The notes: generated by a model not told the origin, from the letters alone. DNA of 64,000 nt from Periplaneta americana (GCF_040183065.1 NW_027185525.1:62001-126000), one strand, 5' to 3'. Counted from the stretch's first letter, positions 30,748 through 40,327 are shown. Made by a program: numbers and translations.

Positions 30748-31584
30748 TCAAATCCATCGCTCTAGGACACGATTTTTTCCATCCCGAATTTTTCTAGAAA
30801 AAAGAATTGCCAAAATATCTGCTAAAATCCAAAAGACCATAATAATTGCCAATAAATTGGCCAATCCTAAGTCTGGTAAAAATTCTTTAGAAACCCACCA
30901 AAAGCCAATAGTAACCAAATATGCTGGAACTTTTTGGTAATGTCCTAAGTAAAGTCTATGAGCTCCTAAAAAACCCAAAGTTATTGCTAAAAATAAAGCT
31001 CCTAGTTTTTTTCGAGAAGATACTTCATAATCTTGAGTTGCTAATTTATCTTCTTCCGTTTCTATATCCCCAAAAATATCTTTGAGAACATAAAATGCTC
31101 CTCTGGTATTTTTGCGTATTTTGGCGGAAGATTTTGGACTATTCACCAAAGGAGTATCACTTTTGTCGAGTTGTAAATCTCCTAATTCTTCTTCAATCTC
31201 ACGGGTATCTATGGGCAAAAATTCATCTTGAAAATGGAGTTGTATGTCCTGCACACTCATTTCTTTGGCAATTTCAGCATGGCTTTTTTGCTCTGGTTCC
31301 CCATGCATAGGAGTATCTATGGGGGCTTGTTCTTGAATTTCCTGAAAATGAGCTTCTGTCCCATGTTCATTAAAAAAATCTTCAAAGGAGAGTTGTTCTT
31401 GACCCTCTTCTATTTCAGAAGTTTTGTCCTCTTCCAAAGGAATAGAAGATAAAATTTCTTTAATGATTTGATGATCTGGAAGTTCTTCTGGGGTCTCGGT
31501 AGAATAAAATTTAATCTGTCCATCTTCTTGTTCGCCCATCTGTGAAAAATTCTGAGTATTTTCTTTTTTTGAAGTCTTTTCCAT
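30748..31584 (-). CDS. TM2-domain protein with long acidic N-terminus
   Basis: 278 residues. The first 190 are acidic and look disordered (many E/Q). The last 85 form a TM2 domain: L-G-A-L-F-L-A-I-T-L-G-F-L-G-A-H-R-L-Y-L-G-H-Y, then two or three hydrophobic spans. TM2 proteins sit in the inner membrane; their bacterial roles are mostly unknown. Transcribed alone, divergently from the ankyrin lipoprotein 31649. Confidence 0.75.
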   Translation of the reverse strand: MEKTSKKENTQNFSQMGEQEDGQIKFYSTETPEELPDHQIIKEILSSIPLEEDKTSEIEEGQEQLSFEDFFNEHGTEAHFQEIQEQAPIDTPMHGEPEQKSHAEIAKEMSVQDIQLHFQDEFLPIDTREIEEELGDLQLDKSDTPLVNSPKSSAKIRKNTRGAFYVLKDIFGDIETEEDKLATQDYEVSSRKKLGALFLAITLGFLGAHRLYLGHYQKVPAYLVTIGFWWVSKEFLPDLGLANLLAIIMVFWILADILAILFSRKIRDGKNRVLERWI

Positions 31585-31648
31585 AGTATATTTATCTTCG
31601 TATCCCTGTATTTACATTAGTATTAAATATAGGAAAAATAGAAAAGAA

Positions 31649-32566
31649 ATGGTAGTGAATATGCTGAAAAAATTGTTTTTTATTCCTTTGGTCTTCTTAG
31701 TTGTAGGTTGTCACCAAGGTCTTAAATCAACTCGTTCTCAAATCTACAACTATTTAGAAGATAAAGATCTAGATTCTATTATGTCCGTTTTGCAAACAGA
31801 ATCTTCGGTCAAAAACTTAAAGCGATATCATGATTCTCAAGGAAATAATATTTTACATCTTGTGGTAGAAAAAAATGATCTAAATGCTTTTAGAACACTT
31901 TCTAGTAATCACAATTATACCCTGCCATACAACCGTTATAATAATAAATATGAAACTCCTCTAGGTTTGGCTATCTCTTTGGGAGAATGTCAAATGGCAG
32001 AGTTGCTTTTAATCAAAGGGGCAGATCCTTTATTTATCACAAATAACCATCCTACCTATCTTGTCCAGTCTCTTTTACAAAAAAAATATTCTTGTGCCGA
32101 GACACTTTTGATACAGTCCAAAAAAGCCATTAATCAACTAGGAACTCACGAGTGGCAGGCTCTTCACTATGCTGCTTACATGGGAGATACCAAGGCCATT
32201 CAAATCTTACTCCCCTATCAGCCCCATTTAGATGATAAAGTCTCTGTGGAAGAAGGAGTTCCTTACTATAATCAGGATATGCTCATAGGTATTGGCAAAC
32301 TCAATCCGTTTCAATTAGCTGTAGTCAAAGGTAATTTGAAAGTCGCTCAGTTATTACTAAAAACTCATAAAGATTATGCCAAAAAAGTAACCAGTAACGG
32401 AACAACTAATATGGAACTGGCACAAATTTCTCAGTCCGTAGCTATGATTGCTTGGATAACTAGTATAGATCCAGAAACAAAACCTCGCACCAAACCTAAA
32501 ATTGAACCGGCTGATAGTGGTAACGTTTTTGATAAGGATATGCAAAATATTTCCAAAAGTAAATAG
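31649..32566 (+). CDS. Ankyrin-repeat lipoprotein
   Basis: 305 residues from ATG 31649, or 301 from ATG 31661, which gives a more usual signal peptide; ribosome sites are weak for both. Lipobox V-V-G-C. At least four ankyrin repeats: G-N-N-I-L-H-L-V-V-E, E-T-P-L-G-L-A-I-S-L-G, W-Q-A-L-H-Y-A-A-Y-M-G and L-N-P-F-Q-L-A-V-V-K-G. A lipid-anchored ankyrin protein is a protein-binding scaffold outside the inner membrane. A second one occurs at 55760-56431. Confidence 0.75.
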   Translation: MVVNMLKKLFFIPLVFLVVGCHQGLKSTRSQIYNYLEDKDLDSIMSVLQTESSVKNLKRYHDSQGNNILHLVVEKNDLNAFRTLSSNHNYTLPYNRYNNKYETPLGLAISLGECQMAELLLIKGADPLFITNNHPTYLVQSLLQKKYSCAETLLIQSKKAINQLGTHEWQALHYAAYMGDTKAIQILLPYQPHLDDKVSVEEGVPYYNQDMLIGIGKLNPFQLAVVKGNLKVAQLLLKTHKDYAKKVTSNGTTNMELAQISQSVAMIAWITSIDPETKPRTKPKIEPADSGNVFDKDMQNISKSK

Positions 32567-32578
32567 ATTGAGCATTGG

Positions 32579-32602
32579 AGTCAGTCAAGGCTGACTTTTT
32601 AT
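32579..32602 (+). terminator. Terminator of the ankyrin lipoprotein gene
   Basis: AGTCAG (32579-32584) and CTGACT (32591-32596) pair perfectly, followed by four more T and an A/T run. The pyk stop lies within it from the other side. Confidence 0.75.
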
Positions 32603-34047
32603 ATATTGTAGTGTTCTCTGAGGATTTGAATTTCACTGGAACTTAACACATAGATAGTATTGATAGGTCTAATTCCTTGACTGTACCCTATGGTGATGAC
32701 ATAAGTATCCTCTTTTTGGATAAGATCCCGATCCACCATTATTTTTAAAAAATATTCTAATTTTTGATCTATGGTCCTCAAAATAGGAAAGTACATCGCT
32801 TTTTGCACTCCCCAATAAAGAGATGATTTGCCTAGAGTTTGTTTTTGCGGACTAACCAACCAAATAGGCGACTCAGGACGATACTTACTCAAAGCTTGTA
32901 CACTCCGACCCGTCTCACTAAAAGCCACTATAGCCTTAGCCTGTAAATTATTCGCCAGTTCTACTGCGGATTGGGCAATAGCTTCGTATTCATAACGGAT
33001 TGGGTGCATAGGTTTTTGTTCTGTCCACAATGGAAGATGATCGGCAACCATACGAGCCGTTTTATAAAGAGTTTCTACCGCTTCTTGGGGGTAGTTCCCA
33101 ACAGTGGTTTCATCTGAAAGCATAATAGCATCTACCCCATCGTAAACAGCACCCGCCACATCAGAAATTTCAGCTCGAGTAGCAATAGGAGACTGCACCA
33201 TAGAAAGAAGCATTTGTGTGGCAATAATCACTGGGATCCCCTTATGTCTAGCAGCTTGAATAATCTGTTTTTGAATCACTGGTACTAACTCAAAACCCAC
33301 CTCTACACCAAGATCCCCTCTGGCAACCATAACTCCATCGGCAATATCCACAATTTCTTCCAGATTTTTTATCGCTTGAGGTTTTTCTATTTTTGCAATC
33401 AGCGGTATGTTTGATTCCTTAACTAGTTTTTGAGCTTCTTTAATATCTTGAGCGTGAGAAACAAAAGAAATAGCAATCCAATCCACTTTCATTTCTATTC
33501 CAAAAGCTATATCTGCTCTATCCTTAGGTGTTAAAATAGGTACAGGTAAATTGATATTGGGAAAATTAAGCCCTTTACGAGAAGAAAGGACTCCAGCTGC
33601 TTGTACTTTCGTTTTTAAAGGATCTCCTGTTTGTACAACTTGAACACGCACTTTACCATCGGCAATATAAAAAATATCTCCTATATTTAAAGTATCCAAA
33701 ATTTGGGGATAAGACATACTAGATACTTTATTCTCTTGAGTTAAGACAATATCTTTTTTAGTAAAAAAAAGTTCATCACCTTCTTTTACCAAAACTTTAT
33801 CTTGTACCTCTCCTATTCTAATTTTAGGTCCACAAATATCCTGTAAAATCCCTATTTCTTTGCCCATTTCTTGAGCTAATTCTCTAATAATTTTTATTAT
33901 TTCTGCATGTTCTGCATGAGTTCCATGTGAAAAATTGAGCCGAAATACATTCACTCCTTTCTCTATCATTCCTGACAAAATCAGTCTATTGGAACTAGAA
34001 GGACCTACCGTAGCAATGATTTTTGTTGAAATATCAGATATTTTCAT
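32599..34047 (-). CDS. pyk: Pyruvate kinase
   Basis: 482 residues, usual for bacterial pyruvate kinase, which converts phosphoenolpyruvate and ADP to pyruvate and ATP in the last step of glycolysis. Seen: T-K-I-I-A-T-V-G-P-S near the start, N-F-S-H-G, the active-site I-A-K-I-E-K-P, M-V-A-R-G-D-L-G-V-E, and A-T-Q-M-L with Leu where Met or Leu occurs in the family. The C-terminal domain is complete. GGAGGG precedes the ATG. The gene at 34066 is upstream in the same direction, 18 bases away. Confidence 0.97.
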   Translation of the reverse strand: MKISDISTKIIATVGPSSSNRLILSGMIEKGVNVFRLNFSHGTHAEHAEIIKIIRELAQEMGKEIGILQDICGPKIRIGEVQDKVLVKEGDELFFTKKDIVLTQENKVSSMSYPQILDTLNIGDIFYIADGKVRVQVVQTGDPLKTKVQAAGVLSSRKGLNFPNINLPVPILTPKDRADIAFGIEMKVDWIAISFVSHAQDIKEAQKLVKESNIPLIAKIEKPQAIKNLEEIVDIADGVMVARGDLGVEVGFELVPVIQKQIIQAARHKGIPVIIATQMLLSMVQSPIATRAEISDVAGAVYDGVDAIMLSDETTVGNYPQEAVETLYKTARMVADHLPLWTEQKPMHPIRYEYEAIAQSAVELANNLQAKAIVAFSETGRSVQALSKYRPESPIWLVSPQKQTLGKSSLYWGVQKAMYFPILRTIDQKLEYFLKIMVDRDLIQKEDTYVITIGYSQGIRPINTIYVLSSSEIQILREHYNI

Positions 34048-34065
34048 ATTCCCTCCCGAATATTT

Positions 34066-34890
34066 TTAACAATCTCTATGGATCTTGTGGTATAAATAAT
34101 CTTTAATCAACCATTTCGTTTTAGCAGAATCTTGCATAGAACTAATTTCATTTTGAATAACACAATAAGGAATTTGTCTTTTTTGGATTTGCGATAAATA
34201 AAAATGATAATCAGATGATAAAAAAACATTCTCTCGTGTTGTAATAAACAAAGCAGACGAAAAATCAGAAAAAAACGGAAGCCAATAAAAAGTCTGATAA
34301 AAACGATCTATAGGCACAAGTTCCCAACTCAATGAATATTCAGGAAAAAGCTGATGGAAAAAGCTATGAATCCAATGGACATTATATTTTCCTTCTTCTC
34401 TTACAATAAAATAAAACTGAAGCTTTTTTTGAGAAAATTCGGGTATTTTTCCCAAACGAGCAAGAAATTTGATTTCATCTAAGTTCCAATCCAAATGATC
34501 AGTATCTATCATAATAGAAGTCAACCCCTTACTGAGAATATTTTGAATTGTAGACCGCAATAAAAAACTGGTAGAAAATTTTTGATATGGAAAAGTTGTT
34601 AAATTCGCTCTCAAATATTGAATATAGATGTATGCCAATGGAACATCCTTTATTTGTAACCAAGTCCAAAACCCTTGTATCTGTTTTGCTTCAAATGAGT
34701 GAGAAATATAAATATGCTGTCCTTGATATAAAAGAAGAAATGTTTTATCTAAATTAGAAAGAGCCGTAAAAATAATCAGTGGCACAGTATTTAATTGAGT
34801 TTTTTTCATAGCCAGTAAAGAATGGATAATTGTTTCTTCTGGTGTAAGTAAAGGATGAAAATCTTGATAAACTAGAAGAATTTTGTTCAC
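34066..34890 (-). CDS. Hypothetical cytoplasmic protein upstream of pyk
   Basis: 274 residues from a GTG behind a GGGAG ribosome site. No signal peptide or membrane span; composition rich in aromatic residues and strands. No motif that I recognise. It is 18 bases from pyk and probably co-transcribed, but no functional link can be drawn from that. Confidence 0.6.
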   Translation of the reverse strand: MNKILLVYQDFHPLLTPEETIIHSLLAMKKTQLNTVPLIIFTALSNLDKTFLLLYQGQHIYISHSFEAKQIQGFWTWLQIKDVPLAYIYIQYLRANLTTFPYQKFSTSFLLRSTIQNILSKGLTSIMIDTDHLDWNLDEIKFLARLGKIPEFSQKKLQFYFIVREEGKYNVHWIHSFFHQLFPEYSLSWELVPIDRFYQTFYWLPFFSDFSSALFITTRENVFLSSDYHFYLSQIQKRQIPYCVIQNEISSMQDSAKTKWLIKDYLYHKIHRDC

Positions 34891-35032
34891 AGAAAAACTC
34901 CCATCCCATAAATATAATGTTTTCCATATCTAAAAAAAATTTCTTGTTCTTTTTTAGTTTTACTCATGTCGCTGATTTCTTTCCTTATCAAAAAAAATTT
35001 CAAGCCGACAAAGTAAGAAAAAAGGAAAAATT

Positions 35033-36088
35033 ATGAACTCTAGTTTACAACTAATTCAACAACTTTCAGAAGCTAAAGGTGTTCCTGGTCATGAAGAACC
35101 TGTCAATAAGATTATCATAAACCATATTCAATCATTTGCTTCTGTATCCCAAGATATAATGAAAAATTTAATCATTCAACTCCCCAATTACGATCCTAAC
35201 AAGCCCAATATTATGGTGGACTGCCATGCCGACGAGGTAGGATTTTTAGTACAAAATATTAATTCCAATGGAACTTTAACCTTAAGCACATTGGGAGGTT
35301 GGTTTGTGCCGAACATTATGGGAAGTCCCTTATGGGTAGGAAATGAAAAAGGAGATTATTTTTTGGGAATTGTTGGCTCCACACCTCCACACTTTCTTAA
35401 AGAATCGGAACGATCTCAAATTCCCCCATTAGGAAGTCTTTTTGTGGATATTGGTGCAAAAAATCCACAAGAAGTAGAGGAAATTTTCGGAATCACCAAA
35501 GGTTGCCCTGTTGTACCTCATTCCCCATTTTTTTATGATAACACTACAGATACCATTTTTGGAAAAGCCCTAGATAATAGACTCGGCTGTGCTTTGATGA
35601 TAGAAATTCTCACCGCTTTTAAAAACGAAAAGCTCCCTTTTAACCTCGTTGGCTCCTCTTCTACTCAAGAAGAAATGGGCTTGAGAGGAGCACATCTAAC
35701 CGCCACTCAAATTCAGCCTAAGGCGGCATTGATTTTGGAGTCTACGCCAGCAGATGATATTTATCCAGGAAACCCTCAAACCATATTGGGGAAAGGACCG
35801 CAGATCCGTTTTAAAGATAGTACCATTCTCACTTCACCAGAACTCGTCCGTTTTACTAGAGAGTTAGCAAAACAAAATCATATTCCTTTACAACTCGCTG
35901 TAAGAGATACTGGAGGAACCAATGCAGGAACAATCCATTTGAAAAATGCAGGGATCTTTGCCCTCCCAATCGCCGTACCTACTAGGTATATTCATTCTCA
36001 CACGGGAATGTGTAAATTCAGTGATTATCTCCAAACACGAGAACTTGCTAAAATTTGGATTCAAAATTTACACTCATTTTTTCAATAA
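35033..36088 (+). CDS. M42-family aminopeptidase
   Basis: 351 residues, the usual length for the M42 (FrvX/PepA-like) dinuclear metal aminopeptidases of the cytoplasm. Seen: C-H-A-D-E-V-G-F (metal His and Asp), D-N-R-L-G-C (bridging Asp), S-T-Q-E-E-M-G (catalytic Glu pair), E-S-T-P-A-D and H-S-H-T-G-M near the end. AAGGAAA precedes the ATG. Monocistronic, ending in a strong terminator. Confidence 0.93.
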   Translation: MNSSLQLIQQLSEAKGVPGHEEPVNKIIINHIQSFASVSQDIMKNLIIQLPNYDPNKPNIMVDCHADEVGFLVQNINSNGTLTLSTLGGWFVPNIMGSPLWVGNEKGDYFLGIVGSTPPHFLKESERSQIPPLGSLFVDIGAKNPQEVEEIFGITKGCPVVPHSPFFYDNTTDTIFGKALDNRLGCALMIEILTAFKNEKLPFNLVGSSSTQEEMGLRGAHLTATQIQPKAALILESTPADDIYPGNPQTILGKGPQIRFKDSTILTSPELVRFTRELAKQNHIPLQLAVRDTGGTNAGTIHLKNAGIFALPIAVPTRYIHSHTGMCKFSDYLQTRELAKIWIQNLHSFFQ

Positions 36089-36100
36089 TTTTTTTCATCA

Positions 36101-36140
36101 AAGCTCTCCAAAAAATACACAGACTTTTGGAGAGCTTTTT
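36101..36140 (+). terminator. Terminator of the M42 peptidase gene
   Basis: AAGCTCTCCAAAA (36101-36113) pairs exactly with TTTTGGAGAGCTT (36125-36137), followed by TTT. Confidence 0.85.
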
Positions 36141-36194
36141 CAATATCAATAAAATAGATAATTTTACAATATTTCGACTCTACTAGTTCGATTT

Positions 36195-36947
36195 TCAAGA
36201 TTCAAAAAGTTTATTCAAGGTAACTTCCCTATTAGGGATTTTATGGTATTCTAAATAAAGTGGAAGAATTTCTTGAGGAGATCCTCTCCCCTTCACTTCC
36301 CCCTGTTCAATCCAAAGAACGGTGGATGCTAAACTCACCACCGTAGCCAGAGAGTGCGTTACAAATACAATCGTCCTCTTTTCAGAAAACATCTCCTTAA
36401 TTGCCTGATCTGCCTTAGTACGAAAAGCAATATCACCAACAGACAGTGTTTCATCCAAAATCAAAATATCTGTACGAACAAGCCGAGCAATAGAAAACCC
36501 CAAGCGAGACCTCATTCCAGAAGAATAACTGGACAATGGAAGATCCATGTAGGCAGGATTAATCCCAGAAAAATCCACGATATTCTTAATCTGTTTCTGA
36601 ATTTCTTGAGGAGAAAGCCCCAAAATAGTTCCATTTAACAAAGTATTTTGATACCCTGTAAGTTCTGGATGAAACCCTGCCCCCACTTCCAATAAAGAAG
36701 CGATAGTTCCTGAGATTTTAATATGCCCTGATGTGGGTACAGTTACACGAGATAAAATTTTTAATAGAGTAGATTTACCAGCCCCGTTCAGACCAATAAT
36801 CGCCATTCTTTCGCCTTGCTGTACCGAGAAAGAAATATTTTTAAGAACCTGAAACTCTTCTCTAGGTTTAAAGAGCAAAACATCACGAAGTTGCGTATGA
36901 GGCTTATAGTAGGTTTTACTCACATTTGTATATCGAATCATTTCCAT
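36195..36947 (-). CDS. Polysaccharide ABC exporter, ATP-binding subunit (Wzt/TagH type)
   Basis: 250 residues: Walker A G-L-N-G-A-G-K-S-T (about 53), signature S-S-Y-S-S-G-M, Walker B I-L-I-L-D-E, and the switch H in V-T-H-S. The S-S-G-M-R-S-R-L form of the signature and the adjacent permease mark the polysaccharide/teichoic-acid export class. The C-terminal carbohydrate-binding domain found in some Wzt proteins is absent. Operon with 36967 and 37784. Confidence 0.9.
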   Translation of the reverse strand: MEMIRYTNVSKTYYKPHTQLRDVLLFKPREEFQVLKNISFSVQQGERMAIIGLNGAGKSTLLKILSRVTVPTSGHIKISGTIASLLEVGAGFHPELTGYQNTLLNGTILGLSPQEIQKQIKNIVDFSGINPAYMDLPLSSYSSGMRSRLGFSIARLVRTDILILDETLSVGDIAFRTKADQAIKEMFSEKRTIVFVTHSLATVVSLASTVLWIEQGEVKGRGSPQEILPLYLEYHKIPNREVTLNKLFES

Positions 36948-36966
36948 ATTTTACTCTTTTTTTTAT

Positions 36967-37794
36967 TTAACTACTAACATCTGCCAGAAAATCCTTTCTT
37001 CTTAACCAATAAGTTATACCTATCAGCAAAAAAAACAATCCTGACGCAATAGAAATACCAATACTATAAGTATAATCTGGAGTTAGACCTCCTAAAATAC
37101 AAGCTCGAATCATTGTAATCACTCCTACTACAGGATTGCAGTTATAAAGCATAATGAGCAGTGGATCATGGATCATAGAAGGAGAAAACCAGATAGGAGA
37201 GAGATAAAAACCAATCTGAATTAAAAATGGAACTAAAAATTGAAAATCTTTGTATTGATAACTCAAAAGTGCCGTAATGATCACAGGCCCTGCAAACATC
37301 AAAATTCCCATTAAAAAAACTAACGGAATGAGTAACAAGCTCAAATGTAGCGGGTAACCCACCACCCAAATAATAATGAGTAAAATTAAAAATCCCACTA
37401 AAAATTCTGTGAAAAGATTGAGAATATTGCAAAAAAGAATATAGATTCTAGGGAAATAAATTTTACTAATCAAAGATTGAAAAGTCCGCAAAGCATTGGA
37501 AGATTGCACAATAAAATGGGCAAATAAATTCCAGCCAATCAACCCACTAAAAATAATAAGAGCAAAGGGAATTTCAGAAACAGGTTGAATACGAGCAACC
37601 TTGAAAAAAACTCCAATTAACACTACCAGGTATAACATAGGGTTAATAATCATCCAAGCTATACCAAAAATAGCTCTACTATAAAACAACAAAAGCTGCT
37701 GTTTAATCAGCATATAAAAAACCTGTCTATACTTCCACAAATCTCTTAGGGTACCCGAACCTTGAATTTCGACTTTACCTTTACTATATCTCAT
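36967..37794 (-). CDS. Polysaccharide ABC exporter, permease subunit (Wzm/TagG type)
   Basis: 275 residues with about six membrane spans; ABC-2 family. The N-terminal D-L-W-K-Y-R...F-x-x-x-I-K pattern and the N-P-x-x-x-V-V/I-T-x-x-R element near the end are typical of O-antigen/teichoic-acid permeases. Overlaps the glycosyltransferase gene by 11 bases and precedes its ATPase by 19. It would move an undecaprenyl-linked glycan across the inner membrane. Confidence 0.9.
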   Translation of the reverse strand: MRYSKGKVEIQGSGTLRDLWKYRQVFYMLIKQQLLLFYSRAIFGIAWMIINPMLYLVVLIGVFFKVARIQPVSEIPFALIIFSGLIGWNLFAHFIVQSSNALRTFQSLISKIYFPRIYILFCNILNLFTEFLVGFLILLIIIWVVGYPLHLSLLLIPLVFLMGILMFAGPVIITALLSYQYKDFQFLVPFLIQIGFYLSPIWFSPSMIHDPLLIMLYNCNPVVGVITMIRACILGGLTPDYTYSIGISIASGLFFLLIGITYWLRRKDFLADVSS

Positions 37795-38740
37795 TTCCGC
37801 TTTTCTTCCTGAAGATATCTAGCCCCGTTTTAAAGCTTTTTGCCCTAAAAATAGGTGATAATCGTTGACTTATTTTCTTATTCTGGGTTAAATTTACTCT
37901 TAAATCCTCAAGAAAACAACTTTCATTGCTCCTTTTTTCTCCTCCATCGTCGGTTAGATTTTGAATAAGATAAACCCCTTGGTGGAGTCCAGAACCGTCT
38001 AACCCAGTATTATTGACCAAAGAGGTTTTTTTCCAAATAGAGACACGATGGTTTAAATAGTGGTGCAGAAAATACAGAATATCCCAAGGCTGAATTTTTT
38101 TGCGCAAAAATGGGAAAAAGGTATAAAAGAAAAAAGTCCATCCCCAGCCCCAACTATCCCTATTGAAACGAATCCAAAACAAAGGATTCCATTTTTTCCA
38201 ACGGATCCTGTTTAAACTCCAGTCTACCTCTTCCCATTGTTTTTTGTAAGTGGCAAAACCCCAAGGACAAAATCGAAAAGCCGTATAACATTCTCCTTTT
38301 ATATATTGTTCTACTTCTTGAAAAGCATATCCGTTAATTGCATAAACATCTGGGTGTTTTTGATAGTAGTCTAGTGCCTCTTGCATATAAGATAAAAATC
38401 CTATTTTGGGGACAATATCTTCTTCTAAATAAATAAATGCTTCATAATCTTGTAAAATAGTTTGGGCCCCCCATAACAGAGATTGAAAAACTCCTTGATT
38501 GTGTGAAGCCACGAAATATTTTATTTTTCTAAAAGAGGCTATTTGTTGAATTAAATCTAAAATTTCTTGATGATTTTGAATTTCTTTTTCCGAAGCACGG
38601 TCTTTTAGCCCATCTACAAAAATATAAATAGGAAAACCCTGACTCACAGGATCTTGAAACAAGGAATCGAGCACTTTTGTAAGATGCTTGGGGCGTTGAT
38701 AACAGAGTATAAAAATAGGATACTTTTTTGGATTTTGCAT
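37784..38740 (-). CDS. Family 2-like glycosyltransferase
   Basis: About 318 residues from the ATG at 38740, preferred because GGAGA lies upstream and because a separate small gene with its own strong ribosome site occupies 38803-38970 on the other strand. Earlier in-frame ATG at 38809 lacks a ribosome site. The GT-A fold start P-I-F-I-L-C-Y-Q-R-P is followed by a Y-L-E-E-D metal-binding motif at about residue 105. Cytoplasmic enzyme; acceptor and donor unknown. First gene of the Wzm/Wzt operon, so it probably builds the exported glycan. Confidence 0.8.
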   Translation of the reverse strand: MQNPKKYPIFILCYQRPKHLTKVLDSLFQDPVSQGFPIYIFVDGLKDRASEKEIQNHQEILDLIQQIASFRKIKYFVASHNQGVFQSLLWGAQTILQDYEAFIYLEEDIVPKIGFLSYMQEALDYYQKHPDVYAINGYAFQEVEQYIKGECYTAFRFCPWGFATYKKQWEEVDWSLNRIRWKKWNPLFWIRFNRDSWGWGWTFFFYTFFPFLRKKIQPWDILYFLHHYLNHRVSIWKKTSLVNNTGLDGSGLHQGVYLIQNLTDDGGEKRSNESCFLEDLRVNLTQNKKISQRLSPIFRAKSFKTGLDIFRKKSGNEI

Positions 38741-38802
38741 TTGGAAATTTTCTCCATTCGAGTTATCTTTAAGTTTATCATTTTTGGCTGGGAGGAAACA
38801 AT

Positions 38803-38970
38803 ATGTCATTTGAGGAATTCCACTTACACAACCCTCAGTATTCTTTTTTAGTGGCCAAAATTCACTATAACCTTCTTATGGAAAAGCAAACTAAGGAGTC
38901 TGCTTTAACCAATCTTGTCATTAACTTTACAGTTAATGAGAACGAAGCTTGTGAAAGTTGTTCCGCTTAG
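38803..38970 (+). CDS. Small protein of unknown function (55 residues)
   Basis: ATG at 38803 with GGAGG seven bases upstream, TAG at 38968-38970. The product is soluble and mildly acidic and ends with a C-E-S-C pair. It ends four bases before the convergent ParB-like gene. The strong ribosome site is the main support. A C-x-x-C end could bind a metal, but nothing else suggests a role. Confidence 0.55.
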   Translation: MSFEEFHLHNPQYSFLVAKIHYNLLMEKQTKESALTNLVINFTVNENEACESCSA

Positions 38971-38973
38971 AGC

Positions 38974-39585
38974 TTATAGATTCTGCCCTTGTTCTAAAAT
39001 AAGGGCAATAAGTTTTTTTTGCTCTTCTTGTGTTAGCGGTCTTAAAAATTCTATTTGTATTCCTTTCTCGTTTATTTTTTTCACTCTTAAAACAGAGTTA
39101 TCTAAGTCAGTCGGACTGACCTTTTTAAAAGAATTCCTACTCAAATTTCGGGCTTGTTCTATAAGCTTTTTTTGTTCTTCTTTGTCCTTAACTCGGGCAA
39201 TCATAACCAAGATTTTGTAGTCTACTTGCGAAAAAAGTTCCGGTTTTTGATAGATTTGACAGATTTCGTAAGCTTGAACTTGTTCATAAAAATATCCTTT
39301 GGTGATCCCAATACTTTCCTCTAAATAATTCTCAAAAGAAGAAATCTGCAATGCCTTTTTATGATCCCGCACATAAATGAGATTCTTCACCACATTTTCA
39401 CGGAGCTCCACATATCGTACTCGTTTATGAACAACAAATTCTTCAATCTCTTTCATTTCCAATAGATCGGCACGAATTACTTGGGTAATTTTTTCTATTT
39501 CTGATAGTTGAGACACAGCCGCACCTTTATGACTCACGGCTAAAGGTTTAGTCGCTTGAGCTGCTAATTTATTTTTTAAATTCAT
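38974..39585 (-). CDS. ParB-like partition protein
   Basis: 203 residues from the ATG at 39585; AGAGG is correctly spaced, and a TTG at 39594 is an alternative. Overlaps the end of the ParA gene by 17 bases, as partition partners often do. A helix-turn-helix is likely at about residues 75-120 (E-S-I-G-I-T-K-G-Y-F-Y-E-Q-V-Q-A-Y). No ParB N-terminal CTPase box is visible, so it belongs to a small plasmid-type centromere-binding class, resembling partition partners on spirochaetal plasmids. It would bind the centromere and stimulate ParA. Confidence 0.65.
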   Translation of the reverse strand: MNLKNKLAAQATKPLAVSHKGAAVSQLSEIEKITQVIRADLLEMKEIEEFVVHKRVRYVELRENVVKNLIYVRDHKKALQISSFENYLEESIGITKGYFYEQVQAYEICQIYQKPELFSQVDYKILVMIARVKDKEEQKKLIEQARNLSRNSFKKVSPTDLDNSVLRVKKINEKGIQIEFLRPLTQEEQKKLIALILEQGQNL

Positions 39586-40327
39586 TCTCCACAACCTCTG
39601 CTAATTTTATATATTCTGGAAAATCTTTCAAAGTATTTAAGTTATCATGAAAACCCAAAAAATTAAACTGACTAATCTTAGAAGAATAGGGAATATTAAA
39701 TGGAATCACCATATTATGGTACTGTTCGTTCAGTGCATCTAAAGAAAGATCGTGTACCGTTCTATTTTGGTAGCTATACTGCGTAGGAAGTATAAGAATT
39801 TTGGTTAAATCTGGATTAAGATCAGGGCGAATTTCATTCGTGATTTTTTCTATAGTAAAATCAATGGCTCTGGTGTCCATTTTTTCTAGTTTAGCTGGTA
39901 TAATAACCATCTGAGCAGCGACCAGTCCAATAATAGTTTCACTGTATAAATTAGGAGCTGTATCTATAATAATATAGTCGTAGTCATTTTCCACTTGTTG
40001 TAAAAGTTTTTTTAATACAAGCTCTTTTCCAATTCGATTCCACAAATTGACTTGCTCATAACTATCATCACAAGGAATAACGGAAAGATTTTCTGTTTTT
40101 TTAAATATGACCTGTGTTAAAAGTTTTTCACCCCGAATAGCTTCCCAAATGGTTCGTTTATGAAATTCCTCTGTGTCATGAAAAAAGAAAGAAGTCAGTG
40201 CATTTTGAGCATCACTGTCAATAAGAAGTACCTTTTTGTCCTTAGATAATATCAGACCCAAAATAATGGCAGAACTTGTTTTAGAAACTCCACCCTTTTT
40301 AGAACTAAAACAAATAATATGAGACAT
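39569..40327 (-). CDS. parA: ParA-family partition ATPase
   Basis: 252 residues from the ATG at 40327, chosen because the conserved start M-S-x-I-I-C-F is there; the longer frame from 40393 would run through the palindrome. The deviant Walker A reads K-K-G-G-V-S-K-T-S, with Ser where the family normally has Gly before the Lys-Thr. Walker A' (L-L-I-D-S-D) and Walker B (I-I-I-D-T-A-P) are present. ParA drives segregation of the replicon with its ParB partner (38974). Confidence 0.9.
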   Translation of the reverse strand: MSHIICFSSKKGGVSKTSSAIILGLILSKDKKVLLIDSDAQNALTSFFFHDTEEFHKRTIWEAIRGEKLLTQVIFKKTENLSVIPCDDSYEQVNLWNRIGKELVLKKLLQQVENDYDYIIIDTAPNLYSETIIGLVAAQMVIIPAKLEKMDTRAIDFTIEKITNEIRPDLNPDLTKILILPTQYSYQNRTVHDLSLDALNEQYHNMVIPFNIPYSSKISQFNFLGFHDNLNTLKDFPEYIKLAEVVENEFKK

